A stretch of 64,000 bases of DNA. Source: Sphaerulina vaccinii (lineage: Eukaryota; Ascomycota; Dothideomycetes; Mycosphaerellales; Mycosphaerellaceae). Below, piece by piece: positions 29,620 to 41,894 of the stretch (within the stretch, counting starts at the first letter, position 1; each line of letters begins with the position of its first letter). The stretch is from the NCBI GenBank assembly GCA_022570795.1, contig JAKUDP010000001.1, forward strand, positions 1,178,001-1,242,000, in the 5' to 3' direction. The position numbers and the translations under genes were made by a program. The notes beneath the pieces are model-generated. The model searched no databases. It worked only from the letters and a program-made list of their open reading frames with translations, and was not told the DNA's origin.

Positions 29620-31762
29620 CTAGACCTCGGAGCCATGGCCATTCTCCATCTCATGATCCATCTTGGATGCACCATCATTTTGGCCAAAAGCTCGACTAGC
29701 AGCCTCCTTGGCAGCTAGGACTTCTGCGCATGGGTAACCATTAGGCCGAATGTCTTCGACCTCACGTCCTTCTCGTTTAGAAAGACAATCAAGACCATTT
29801 CGACGTTGATGTTCGCGACGCAGTGGATCTGGCACTAAAGTGGCAGGTAGAGGAGTCAGCAAGTATCTCTGGGATCGCGCACTGTCTTCCCAACTGTCTG
29901 TCTTTGAAGATGGCATCACGGAGATCTGTGACATTTCGAAACCAAGGGATGCCTCCGAACTACTAGTTACTTACACTTCTCCACGCCCTTTTTAGCCCCT
30001 CTCTTCTCCTTACCCACCAACGATCGAGCGGTGGGACATAACCAAATGTCCGGAAACACAGAGTGCGGCAGGTCTTGCCGTCTCTCTAGATCATTCTCGA
30101 TCTGCTTGGCCACCACTCTGTTGCTGGTGACGGTCGTGTTTCCAGTAGCCCAACCATAGCCAAATACGGATCCATTGATGCTAGTCATGGTCTGAAGAAC
30201 TTCGGTAACTGCTGGATGCAAGCTTTGGCATGTGCTCTGGTCATATTCTACGATATGGATGGGCAGCAGCCAAGATGATGGTACTGGATACGCGGACCAC
30301 TGCTGCATGTCTTCGATGAGCTCACTTGGTAACTTGGATGTGTCATCGCCCATCATGATTGCTGTCCGGGCTTTCTCTGATGGCGTGCCAATCGTGCTGA
30401 CAATCTCGCGCATACGTTTGGCTGCCTCCTTCGTGCACACTAAACGTCGGTCGGCGAGTGCAGGGTACAGAAGAGAAGGAAGCAGGTTCTCGTTGTCCTC
30501 TATCTCTACTTGGCGCTCCAGCGATTTGTGAAACCATGGCTCCTTGGACACACTCGCATGGCTGAACTCTGAAACCAGTGCAAGCAGGATGGTACAATCG
30601 ATGTTGAGGGTGCTCGTGAACTCTGAAATAGGATCCGGCGCCATTGTTCGGACAGCATGTTCGATAGTTGGGATCGTATCAATACTCTGGCCACATGACA
30701 GTGTCGCGCCGGCAGCTTTGCATTGATCGAGAATGGCGTCGACCTCCTTCAGCTCTCCGTATTGTATTCGTGGAAGTATCAGATGGACCTCGGGCGTTCT
30801 CGTCCGCACACGATAGGCTGCCGCGGCGTGACACAGCTCTCGAGCGTTCTTTACGAGCGGTATATCAGCATCGTCGTCGTCGATGCGAGGAGGCAGATCG
30901 TCTTCATCTTCACCTTCCGAACCTCCTGAATCCCAGCCTTGCTTGGCCAGGTCCATCAGAATTCGATGATTCGTAACTAGTGAGACTTTGGTCCACGTAA
31001 GGCCTTGATCACCTATCAAATCGACAGTAACAGCATTGTTACGTGAGCCTTTCTCACTTGGTCGCTTAATGCCAAGGTTGATGTGGTACATGGCTTGCCT
31101 GGAAAGTAGATATCAGTAAGTGTCTCTGAGATCAATGTACATCACCAGCTGTGTCAAGCCTTGAGCTCATCAGCCCGGTGATCGCAGTCCCGAGAGACAT
31201 CGACAGCAGTAGAAGTCTCCGAGGGGTGGTCTTACTTACGATAGAGACTTGCCCGGACTGTTGTAGTACACTCGCTTCTGAAGAGCTGCTACGCGTCTGG
31301 ACCTCTTCGCCATACCCCATACGGTCTCCAAGAAAGGTAAATTACTCGATTTCGCGATGTGCCCAGTTGTATCTGTCGCAGGCTTGCTCTGCAGTCTCTC
31401 GAGCATGCTGAGTTCGGACTGGATCGTTCCGCGAAAGTGTGCTGTCTCAACCTGGCTTTCTTGCCTAATCGCTCGAAGGTGTTGGCGGAATTGCCTAAAA
31501 GAAGTAGGTAGAAGGGTTAGCAAGTATCTCTGAATACGCAGGCTGTCTCATCAAGTGTCTGTCTTTGAGATCAGCACCCCAGTGGATGTGAGAGCTCAGT
31601 AAGACACTGTCAATAGCGCATGCCTTCTGCCTACTACACCTACTCAAGTTCTTCGAGGAGTACTTTCGCCCGGCTGATCAGATCTGATAGTAGTTCTTGA
31701 ACCTGTTGGCTCTCTTCCATATTCGAGTCATCTGGCTCTCCATCATTGATACTAACAGCCAT
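29620..31762 (-). CDS. DUF1308-domain protein
   Basis: Four exons join in frame: 31762-31644, 31494-31240, 31098-29975, 29834-29620, giving 570 aa. The N-terminal helical part (MAVSINDGEPDDSN ... LLSDLISRAKVLLEELE, QFRQHLRAIRQESQVE, SELSMLERL) and KSLSQAMYHINLGIKRP precede the conserved DUF1308 core: NAVTVDLIGDQGLTWTKVSL, LHAAAAYRVRTRTPEVHL-like, STLNIDCTILLALVSEFSHA, and ADRRLVCTKEAAKRMREIVS. This is the fungal relative of animal C7orf25-type proteins; function is not established. The three introns are 149, 141 and 140 bp, far longer than others here, and resemble each other. Confidence 0.85.
29835..29974 (-). repeat. Introner-like intron (third intron of DUF1308 gene)
   Basis: 140-bp intron, donor GTAAGT, branch TTGCTGAC, acceptor TTTAG. 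Its 3' 76 bp (29835-29910) align almost without gaps to intron 1, sharing runs TCAAAGACAGACA and CAGAGATACTTGCT. Confidence 0.65.
31099..31239 (-). repeat. Introner-like intron (second intron)
   Basis: 141-bp intron, donor GTAAGT, branch TTACTGAT, acceptor CCAG. It shares a diverged version of the same 3' block (CTCAGAGACACTTACTGA), so it looks like a more distant member of the same set. Confidence 0.5.
31495..31643 (-). repeat. Introner-like intron (first intron)
   Basis: 149-bp intron, donor GTAGGT, branch TTGCTAAC, acceptor TTTTAG. The 3' block at 31495-31571 matches that of intron 3 at roughly three positions in four by eye. Confidence 0.65.
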
Positions 31763-32210
31763 GCTCGGATCTGCAGTGGCAACAGAGTGCGTTCAAGGCT
31801 CGAGGAAAATGAAGACTGCCGGCGCAGTCTGTCTTTGCTTTGGATTGCTCGGTGTGTGCTAGGTCGCAGAGATCTTTGCAATTTAGATCCGAAAGAGTAG
31901 CCCTCTCTGTCCTTAAATCGGATTGTAACAGCAGTTACAGCACTTAGAGCCCGCCTCTGCTATGGTAGTAGGCGCTGCTTTTCGTGAGAAGCCGGCAACG
32001 TTCAATTTCGCCAGCCCTCGGTGTATCTTGTTGAAAATGGGTTACTGTTGAATCAAGTGCGCTGTAAGTTATTTCGAAGTCATATCAAAGTTCTAGAAGG
32101 AGGAAAGAACGAAAAGTGGAGTCGGTCGCTCTTGGCACTCCGCTCTTGCTCTTGCTCGCGATCAACGTCTTCAAGACTTTCAAGACATCACCCACTTTCA
32201 CCTTTCCAAT
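31763..32210. other. Divergent promoter region
   Basis: This is a 448-bp head-to-head space between the DUF1308 gene and SRP9. No coding frame. Confidence 0.5.
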
Positions 32211-32829
32211 ATGGTGCTGCTAGCGACGAGCGAGGAATGGCAGCAGCAAACGACGCTGCTACTGAAGGCGCGACCGACCACGGTGCGTAAGTGCGCCCAT
32301 GTCAACATCTTCGCCCATGCGCTCATCCTACCATTAGACACGTATTACGACGAAGTACAACATCCCGAACCTTGAGACAGAGAAATACCAGAAGAAATTG
32401 AGGAAGCGGAAAAGAGAAGCAGAAGGCGAGGATAAGGATGGCGCGAACGCAGCGCCTCTCGTGCCTCGTGCAACACTTACGCTGAAGACATATGATCCCG
32501 AGTCGGGCGTGACGCTGAAGTTCAAGACCGACAGAGCTGCGGAGGTAGGACGCCTGATAAATGGGCTGGGTCGCGTAGGGAGACACATGGCAGCCCTACC
32601 GGAGATGGAAGAGAGTATGACACGGCCGTATAGGACGCCTCGACTGCGTGCTTGGCTAACTTGTGATCTAGGCCAAGATATCAAGATGGAAGATATTCCT
32701 GCAGCGGAGCCAGCTGCCGAAACGACGGCGAAGAGTTCCGCACCTGCTGCAAGTGATGTCAAAGCTCAGGCTCAACCTCAACAGGCTGGCGGCGGCGGCG
32801 GCAAGAAAAAGAAGAAGAACAAGAAGTGA
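32211..32829 (+). CDS. Signal recognition particle SRP9/SRP21 subunit
   Basis: Binds the Alu domain of SRP RNA and supports elongation arrest in ER targeting. Two exons: 32211-32282 and 32338-32829 (intron 55 bp, donor GTGCGT). The product is 187 aa. The SRP9 domain covers about 1-100: the first helix has SEEWQQQTTLLLKARPTTTR, then ITTKYNIPN, TLTLKTYDPESGVTLKFKTD and the helix EVGRLINGLGRVGRHMAAL. The C-terminal tail is Ala-rich and ends in a Gly/Lys run (GGGGGKKKKKNKK), typical of fungal SRP21-like proteins. Confidence 0.9.
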
Positions 32830-35800
32830 AGATGCTTTGACCAGCCGTCTGTGGGCGAGGCACTGTCCACTCAACGCCCAGATATGCTCGCCTTCCGGTT
32901 TGACACGAAATGGCCGTCGGCCACTCCATACGAGATCCACACGCATAGATATATGTGCTCCAGACGCTCACCTCCCCACAATATCACCGATGGGTCTGTT
33001 CCGCTCCAGCCTGTGGGATTCGCGCGCTCGAACAACGTCCGTAGGTTCGGAGCGGCATTCCGCATTGTGTCTTCGGCACGAATGGTGCACTGTAGATGAA
33101 GCACAGCATTTGGCAGTGGGTCTTTGTTGCTCTTCTCAGGCATATTGCTACGTGCAGTCGGCATATGGTGGCTTGGCAGGAAGCCGGTATTCCCGTGCGA
33201 TTGCTAAGCAGCGTGCGCTCAATGTGCCACAATTCTCCAGCCTGAATCTATGTTACCAGAGTATACAATGAAAATGGCTCTGTGCCTTGATGAAGAACAG
33301 ATTATACGCCTACCAGATATTGACCAGACATCTTCATGAGATGACCAATAGCTGATCGTCGCTATAGTCCTCTCGCGTGGCTTTGCCAGAGCCGCACAGG
33401 TTGCCGATTCAGTGAGGATCCACCACCATGCAGTCGGGTATGCATCATCAGGTCGACCACCCAAAAGCAGAGAGTGCGAGAGAGTTGTGGAGCCGCGAGC
33501 GGCAATGAGCAGCTCGTATGCAGGTGGCACAAACATATCACGAGGAACTGGGCTGTGACGAATGCGCAAGCCTAGGATCGTAGCTCGGTCTTCCAGAAGC
33601 TCTCCTCGAGCTCACAACTTCGCCACAAGTTTTGCTGCATATTGTGGGGTAGTTTCGATATTGTATGGTGGGGCAAAATATCTTCTCCAACAAATCGTAC
33701 GCAGGTAAATGGTCGGAGCACTGCCCGAGTGTCCAACCACGCATGAGAGATCCGCATAATTGTCATGCAGAAGCAGAGCTCTTCGATTATCACGTCCTGG
33801 AAGAGGTATTGCGAATGCTGCTCTCCATGATGCTGTGCATATATTTCTGTCCCGAGCTAAGCATCGTCGATGACTGCAGCTGTTTCGATATTTGGATGCT
33901 GGAGGTTGATCATAATAGCGTCTCCGATGACATTGGACTGCAGGTGTGTTGATTATTATGGCTGACGTTGTATGGTAGTAGTGCTGCTGTTCGAAGTGTC
34001 GCTTGACGTTCCACAGAGGGCAAGATGTCCGATGTTCGAGCTGATCGGATGCTGCACTTGTCCAGATCTCGGCTTGGAGTGACATTCGATCGGGCTGCCT
34101 GGTCACCGACAGGGCGTCCGTCATCAGGCATACCCTCACTGGTTCATAGTCTACTGTGCAAGGCATGTAACCACCCTTCAAGGTACAGCATAACTGCTTC
34201 CAGGGACAGCATGAAAGAAGTCTAGGACGATACGCTCATCATGCCGTACTGCAGACACTTGAGCTGTGACTGCTGTGGATCCCATACGAAGGTTTTCAAG
34301 CTGCAGTGAGGCGAATTCTGGAGGCGCCAAGCTGGAGTATCGTGGATCTTCCGACTCTTCGCGTGCAGAGCTGCTACGACGTAACCGGAGGTATGCCTCA
34401 ATGCTCGTTACATGGCATATGTGCCCTGTCGTGTTAGCATCTTCTTCGACTACCGTTGTGTCACGTTGTAACGACCGTCACAGCGGCAGTCTCCAGACTT
34501 CTCCAGACTCGCGTGTGCAAGCGCGGACGAAGCTCGCCCATCTAGGAAATCCTTGAGTCCACAGAGTTCACGATGGCGAAGCGAAGCCAATCAAGACCTG
34601 CATCGAAGAATCTGACGACAACGCGCACGAGCTAAAGTAAGGCCTGCATGACAACCCTTGGCTTTGCCCCAGATTTCGACCATATCGAGGTAAGCGTCAA
34701 GCGTGTCCAAGTGAAAGGCTCCGCGCCGCTTCTATGCGTTTATGAGTCGTGCCAGCCAACTGCATCCTCTCTGGCAGATTCAGCTGCTATAATGCCGCGC
34801 AGCTCACGTTTCATTTGCTGGCAGGCATCAAAGTGGCTTCCCGTCATGGTCACCTGTCCATATTATATCGTCAGCGATGCCTAGGAAGAGGCTCTTCAAT
34901 TTGCTTTGCCTTCCCGTCCCTAGACGAATCCTCTTGCTGTATTGACCGGCTACGGCGCTTTCTCAAGGGTGGTGGCTTAAGGATGGGAGGTCACCTGTAC
35001 AAGTGCAATTCGCCTGCATGAACCACCAGGCCTTGCTGGCAGGACCCATCTCTCATCACAGGACTCGATCGTCGAGCCTAGCTTGGCAGCCCGAAAGACC
35101 CGCCATCCGAGCCCTTGTTGTGCATGATATTATTACTGCTGCAGGTTCAATTAATGCACGCAGCCGCTCGCACTAGTAACGAACATCGTCTCGCTCTGTG
35201 GACCCTTCTACAGCAGCAAATTTGCTCTCATACGCCAGGCGTCCAGCGTTCAGGAAGCACGACAAGAGACAGCTCTTGGGAACGGTTGCTGGAGGATAAT
35301 CCGGAGAAACATAGACGTGCTGCAGTCGTAGTTCTAGTTTGCGCGGCGCGAGAGCGGATCAGCGAATGTGTGGCTAATGGTGAGGTGATGAGCGGACCGA
35401 TTATTGTGGTACCGCTGCCACGCTGATCCACTCTCCTGGTCACGGCTCTGCTGCTGTCTTCTTGGTGCTGTCATCTTCTTCCCGAACGTGCATCTCGCGA
35501 AGCGGATGGAGACCGTTCATCGGGACACAGAGAAGCTGTGGTTTACCTTCATCTTAACCATACTCGTGTATACAGCTGGCCAGGTATTCATAGGATGAGC
35601 CGACGTAGTTGTTCAGCGGAGATCGCAGATTTCATACACAATCCAGTCAACGGGAGCGAGAGAGGCGTCGTGAACTCGTAGCCGTCAGGCTACCTGCACG
35701 GCAAGGAATTTTGAGCACTGCGAGCCTAGCATTGGAAAAGGAAAAGCGTGAAGCCAGGGTGCTTAGCTCTTCCTGCCCTCGGACTTTGCACAGACGCCGT

Positions 35801-37010
35801 TCCACACTCTTTTTTGCTTCCAGCCTGCTTGCTTGCGATCCTGGCCGCTGTTGGCCGCTGTGAGCGCATGGGAACCGCATTGCAGAGCCAATCCTCGAGC
35901 GGCGAGCTGCTGCAGTGCGCGCATACAGCGTCCAAGCATTGACACAGCTGCCGGCGCATCGATGTGTTCAATGACACACAGACACCAGGTGATGTGCATG
36001 GCCACTCTGGAGAAAGGCAGCAACCTTGTGCGAACAGCGTCTCTCCTGGATCACATCTGCCGGAGCTCAGACACAAGTAAGAATTATACCTGAAACTAGC
36101 TAGCCGACTGATCTTAGCAACGGGAGCACCGGAGCGTCTGCTGGTCTTGGTCGTTCGTCTTCTGCACAAGTACGGCAACCTTCTCCAGACCCCAGATTTT
36201 CCCCATTACTCGCCATCATTGGCACTTCAGCTCATCGTCAATCAGATCTCACAAGCCCCCGGATCCATACCACTGAAGCCACCGGCCCCAAGCATCTGGA
36301 CTTGTTCCTTCAAGGTCCAGCCTCGCATCGTGGTCGAGCCAAACGTAAAACGAGCATCCAGTTCGGGCAGCTGTGGCCCGCCGGTGAATAGAGTTAGACG
36401 CTTGCTTTCGCTGGCTCCAGACATCCTTTTCGTGTAGGTGTACCTAGACGGGAGTAGCAGAACTCTAATGCTCGCCTGGATCCCGGATGCCAGCTGACGA
36501 AAGCACAGCTTCTTCTTCGCTCTTGTTCCGATCTTCGAAGTCCTGACGACTTGCCTGGGCTGCTGCGACCACACATTCCAAGGACGTCTTGCATTCGATT
36601 CGGTCCCGTTATACTGGAGTTGCTGGAGTGAAGAGGTGTCTTCCGTTCTTGTTCGCGACCACCAACTTCATACCTTTCACCACACCCGGGCCCACAACTG
36701 GAACCAGGGAAGCAGTGATTGGATCGAGTTGCGCCAGCCATTGGACAACTTCAACCACGACACCGGGCAGGATATCACTCTCCTCTGTAACAGTATCTGG
36801 AGCTGTGGAGCATCCCGACCGTTCATAATCATAACTTGCATATACGATCTGTGTTGTTTCTGCACCTCTCTGCCGGGTTGCGAAGTCGCTCTTGGCAATA
36901 CCAATAAGTGCGGCCGCCTGCCACATACTGGGAGCTTTGTTGCATGCCACGAGCCTCGCGAAGCTACAGATCAGACAGACGACTGAGGTCGTTTACTGAA
37001 AGTCCGGAGC
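32830..37010. other. 4.2-kb gene-poor region
   Basis: Many short frames on both strands overlap, the longest at 33612-34181 on the minus strand with 189 codons, rich in Cys, His, Arg and Tyr and not protein-like. Minus-strand frames at 36242-36574 and 36609-36950 contain short plausible stretches (LVPVVGPGVVKGMKLVVANK) but no family I can name. No tRNA, transposase or terminal repeats seen. Confidence 0.5.
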
Positions 37011-40000
37011 ATGCATGCCGAGACTGTCTCGAAACAAGAGTCGGAGACTGGTTCGCCAGGGCAGAATGCGAGTACTACAAGCCCTGCAACTGCAAATGGT
37101 AGGTTTAGCACTCTGGAGCAGAGCTATCGCTGAAGCTTGGAGTATGCAAGACTCAGGAAACTGACTGCGAACGTCTCAGGTACTAAATCCACGAGCAATG
37201 GCAGCACAGCCACAGCCACCGAGAACAATGGTGCTGTGAAGCCCACCTTTCCACCTCCGAAGACAGACAAGCCACGGCCGCATGTATGCCAAACATGTAC
37301 GCGATCGTTTGCCCGGCTAGAGCACCTGAAGCGACATGAACGATCACACACCAAAGAGAAGCCATTCGAATGTCCAGAGTGCACGCGATGCTTTGCGCGC
37401 CGAGATCTACTGCTACGGCATCAGCAGAAGCTTCACATGACCAATACGACCACGCGACCACGAACCGGGAGGCGAGAGAGCGTAGCTGGTGCAAATGGAA
37501 ATGGGAGAGTGCGCAAGAATTCGGTCGCAAATATCAATGTGAGCGCGATTAATGGTGCGGCCTCGAATCAAGTCAGACCTCGCGCGAACACGATAAGCCA
37601 TGTCGATTTGTCTTCACTTGGCTTAATAGATAACCAGGGTCAAATCCAGCGAATGAATGCACTAGGACTTGGCATGAATGGCAATACTCTAATGGGAGGT
37701 CTTCCTGGCGTTGGACAATTCGATTATCGCGGCATGTCCAACTCCATGGGAAATCATGGAAATGCTCACGGCCTGCCAAAGTTGGACACTCAGCACATCA
37801 ATCACATGGATATGACGAATGCACTTCGGACTGCGCCTCCACAGGCAAGTTTCGCTGGGTTTGACCTCGATCAGCTATTTTCACCCAACACGACGATAAA
37901 CCCGGCGGCTCTGCACTTTGGCTCCGCTGGTCAAATCCACTCGACAAATATACCTTTCGGGTTGGATCCTGGCACGAACCAGCAAGTTCCAGTGGACGAT
38001 GACTTTGGCTGGATGCGTAACTGGGGTATGCTGAACGGCAATGACCACGAGAATGCTGTAGACGAGTCGTCCCCTTCGCGCATCAGCAGTGGCGATAGCC
38101 CGAGCGATTTCCCGGACAGCATGACAAACAGTCAGGCTGCGATGCCGATGCAAAACAACTTCCAATGGCAGCCGCAAGATCTGTCCCTTCACCAGACGTT
38201 GTCCCATGGTTCGACTGGACCTTTCCACCTTGACGGCCTAGGAAATGGGCTACCATCACTAGATCAGCAGCACGGCACGATGTCTCCAAGCTTACAGGAC
38301 CCCACGCCCACCGGCGACGCATACTTTCAGCAGGCAATGATGCAGCAGCAAAACAACGCCAAAGTCCACCCCTCCCAAGTCGATATCGTGCAGCCTCAGA
38401 GCGCAAACTTCTTCGGCAATCCTATCTCGAACGTAGACTCTGACAGCCCGAGTATGTCTTCACCTTCCATGACTAGCAGTACGAGTGCCCGACAAAGCTC
38501 AATGACATCGATGTCGACAGATTCGATCACCGAGTCGACAAGACAGGCGCTATTGAACAGCTTGTCTCAGCCATCTCTCCTCGTGGGCCACAATCAGCGC
38601 AAGTACTCTACACCTGCAATCAGCTCTCCACTGTCTGCTGGCGCAGGCGGAAGGACTTCCACGCCTGAAGGCATCACCCTGCCAAGTCGTGCTGATTTGC
38701 AGAGATATATCGAAGCTTTCATGCAATACGCTCACCCGCATCTACCGATAACACATATCGCGACCGTGACGTTCAACCCTGTGGATCTAGTCTCACCGCA
38801 AAAGGGATCACCATCTGCAGCGGCACCTTCACCGTATGTCACCGCAAACGGTCCTCAATGCCTCATCCTGGGCATGGCTGCTATCGGAGCTCTTTACGAG
38901 TATGACCATGTCGCATCCAAGAGCTTGTTCGAAGCAGCTAAGAAAATGATCTCTCTTTATCTTGAGGACAGACGAAAGGCAGATATGGCTTCAGCGATCA
39001 ATAGAGAGGCCACGCACAGCACAACTCCCCTCTGGCTTGTACAGGCTATGCTCCTCAACGTCATCTACGGACATCACTGCGGTGACCGCCTTGCTGCAGA
39101 AATTTCGAGCAACCACATTGCAGCATTGGTCAGTCTGGCGAGAAGTGCTAACTTACAGACACTGGACGAACCGCACACGGCAGACGGCGATACGGCTATG
39201 GGCAATGGTGATCATGGTGATTTGCACTCGACGTGGATCAAGTGGAAGGTTGCAGAAGAGCAGAAGCGCTGCTTCTTCGGCATCTTCATTCTGTCAAGTC
39301 TCTTGACGATCGCCTACAATCAAACTCCTTCCATCATGAACTCTGAGATCTTGCTCGATCTGCCTTGCGACGAAGAGCTATACGAGGCACCCTCGGCGGA
39401 AGAGTGGCACGCTCGAGGAGGTTTGGCGAGAGTAGAGGACAACTCGCTGTCGTTCGCCGCCGCCTTGAGCTCCCTGCTCACGGCGAACCAGAGAGTGCCA
39501 ACTTTCGATAACGGCAACTTTGGCATCGTAAGCAACAATTTACCCGTCTCTGAGATCAAGCCTAGCACGTTTGGCTCTCTAGTGTTGATCAATGCACTCC
39601 ACAACTACATCTGGGAAACACGAAGCAGGCACCGAGGACGAGAGTGGACTATGCAGGAGACGGACGCCATGATCGCAAACATTGAGCCGGCCTTGAACGC
39701 CTGGATGGCTGCATGGAAAGCGAACGAACGACACACGCTTGAACGACCGAACCCATTCGGACTTGGTCCACTGGCTGCGGACAGCATTCCACTTCTGGAT
39801 CTGGCGTATGTCCGTCTGTATGTCAACCTAGGCAGGACAGCCGAGGCATTCTGGTCGAGGGATTTCAACAAGATGGCACATGAGCTGAACGTGTTCAATG
39901 ATTTCTCAGACGGTTCCAATGATCCGGAAGCGCAGATTGAAGCACGAAGGCAGTCTGTAAGCAAGTCATCGGGTGCAAGTCTTGCGCAGCGGAGAATGTC

Positions 40001-40647
40001 GCAAGCTACACCGAACGACCAGGCAGCAAGAAGAAGGGAGCTTCACCTGCGGAAGGCTGCAGCCTATGCAGCAGACGCCTTGACTGTTGCGTGCAACTTC
40101 AACCTCACATACTCTGACCCTCACGCTCATGAGCTGCCTATCCAAGCAGCGATTTGCTTCCTCGACTGTGCACACGTTCTGGCGGAATGGTCAGCCACTG
40201 TACAGGAGCGCACCGGCCAGTACATTGGAGTGCTCGGACGCGATAACATCGACTTCGCTGACGTCCCTGCTGTCATGCTGCTTGCTCCTGAGGATATGGA
40301 AATGCTGCATAAGCTTGACCAGATCTACAAGAGTATGAAGGATAAGCATAACCACCAGGAGAATTTGTTATCCATGAATCCCAACAGCTTCCAGTCCAAT
40401 CTGCACAATGGAGTTGATCTCGATCGCTGCGGGTATGGCAGCAAGATCATGCGAGTGACAGCCATGATGCTGGAGAAGGCTGTCATTTGGCCTAGTAAGT
40501 TTCAGCTGCCACCTCTACTACTCATTACCAGTCGCTAACTTCTTCATAGTCACTCACGTCATGGCCGCAGCTCTTGAGACTCAAGCTGGAGACATGGATC
40601 GCCGTTCGTTGAGATCCGTTGGTGAGCTACAGGAACCGGCAACATAG
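37011..40647 (+). CDS. C2H2 / fungal_trans transcription factor, AmdX/ADR1-like
   Basis: Three exons: 37011-37098, 37180-40494, 40550-40647 (introns 81 and 55 bp, both with CTGAC or CTAAC branches), giving 1166 aa. Exon 1 encodes a Ser/Thr/Glu-rich start (MHAETVSKQESETG). Two canonical fingers lie at about 64-116: HVCQTCTRSFARLEHLKRHE, HTKEKPFECPECTRCFARRD, LLRHQQKLH. This pair is characteristic of the ADR1/AmdX class that controls carbon and nitrogen catabolic genes. A long Asn/Ser/Gln-rich linker precedes the fungal_trans region (about 560-900, AFMQYAHPHLPITHIATVTF ... CFFGIFILSSLLTIAYNQTP). Targets are inferred from the class only. Confidence 0.9.
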
Positions 40648-41894
40648 AGATCCTGCGGCATTACTGGTAGTACTGGTGCCGTGCCTGCCGTCCCTGATCA
40701 TGCTACAGCCTCTTCGCACCTCCGAGTTGAACTGGACGAGCTGGCTGCTCTCTGAATCCAGGCTTGTGGCCAATTACAGTTCCAGGAGAGACGGGTTGCA
40801 TGGAACTCAGTGCCCGCTGGAAACTAGCACCCAATTCCGACGTGCGAAGATGCTGTAGTGACTACACGCCGCTCAACACGCTACATTGATTGTCGGCGGC
40901 ACGCCACTTGCTCGGGCAACATCTCCTGCTTGTTCTTGCCACTCATGAACCGACTCCCGAGCACCTCTTCCGAAAGCCGATCCCTGCTTGCTTGTGTGCA
41001 GCAGTGACAATCGCCTTGACATCGAGATATCCCACCTGGACAAGACGTCCATCATGCACTCCGCCGCCATCACGGAGAGTCCTGTACAGAACCAGATGCA
41101 GCTGGACATATTTCTGCCAGAAAAAGTAAAACTATTACAACCTAACAAAGAGAAAAGTTATTTGACGCATTTGCACGGACTTGAGAGAGAATGCATTGAT
41201 ATTGCTGTCCCTACTTGACACCGGCGTCGGAATGGATGTATCTATGGCAGAGGGCTCGTTTCGACATTTGAAGTTTTGAGAAAGCAGCTGAGGATGAAAG
41301 TAACGACATTAATGATGTTGGACAGCAAAGGAAAAGGAATTAGGATCAATATCTTGACCATATCCAATATGGCAATGGCTGTTTCTCAAAGCCAAAATCA
41401 ACATACTTCAGACACTTCTCCCTCATCTCATCGGTTCGCACATGGCAATCTCGATCGACTGTGACTCGCGGTGCATACACTGTTCTCTAATACAGTATAT
41501 ACCAAGTCAGTCCGGGATCTGGTGACTACGACTCATATGCCGAGCACGCCATCCAGCAATATGAGCCTAATTGCTCGCCTTTGTTCCTGCAGATCTACTT
41601 CTCTATTTTCTCTCCCGAACCACCAACAAACCTGCACACCACGCGACACACTTGCAAGCAAGATAGATCAGCAACCCAACAGGCTGGAACAGGCGATGAA
41701 AGGCTGACGAGCTGGTCGCATGTACCAGTGGTGCCTGCCGCGATAGGAACGAAGTCGACCCCTCACGATACACTTCCACATCGAGCCTAGAACAAGATCC
41801 AGATGAGGAGACCAAGTGAGGAGTAGACCATTATAGTACGATATCTCCATCTCCTCTCTCCGCCCCGCCCACCGAAGAGAATAAATAGAAGAAG
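40648..41894. other. Intergenic, no gene seen
   Basis: 1.25 kb, moderately AT-rich between 41,100 and 41,400. The C-rich leader of the DUG3-like gene occupies roughly the last 100 bp. Confidence 0.5.

Noticed and set aside
33612..34181. 189-codon minus-strand open frame
   Set aside because: Composition is rich in Cys, His, Arg and Tyr without domains, the frame has no conserved look, and overlapping frames exist on the other strand; likely chance.
32830..37010. Decayed transposon in the gene-poor region
   Set aside because: I could see no transposase or reverse-transcriptase motifs, no terminal repeats, and no strong AT shift of the kind left by repeat-induced point mutation.
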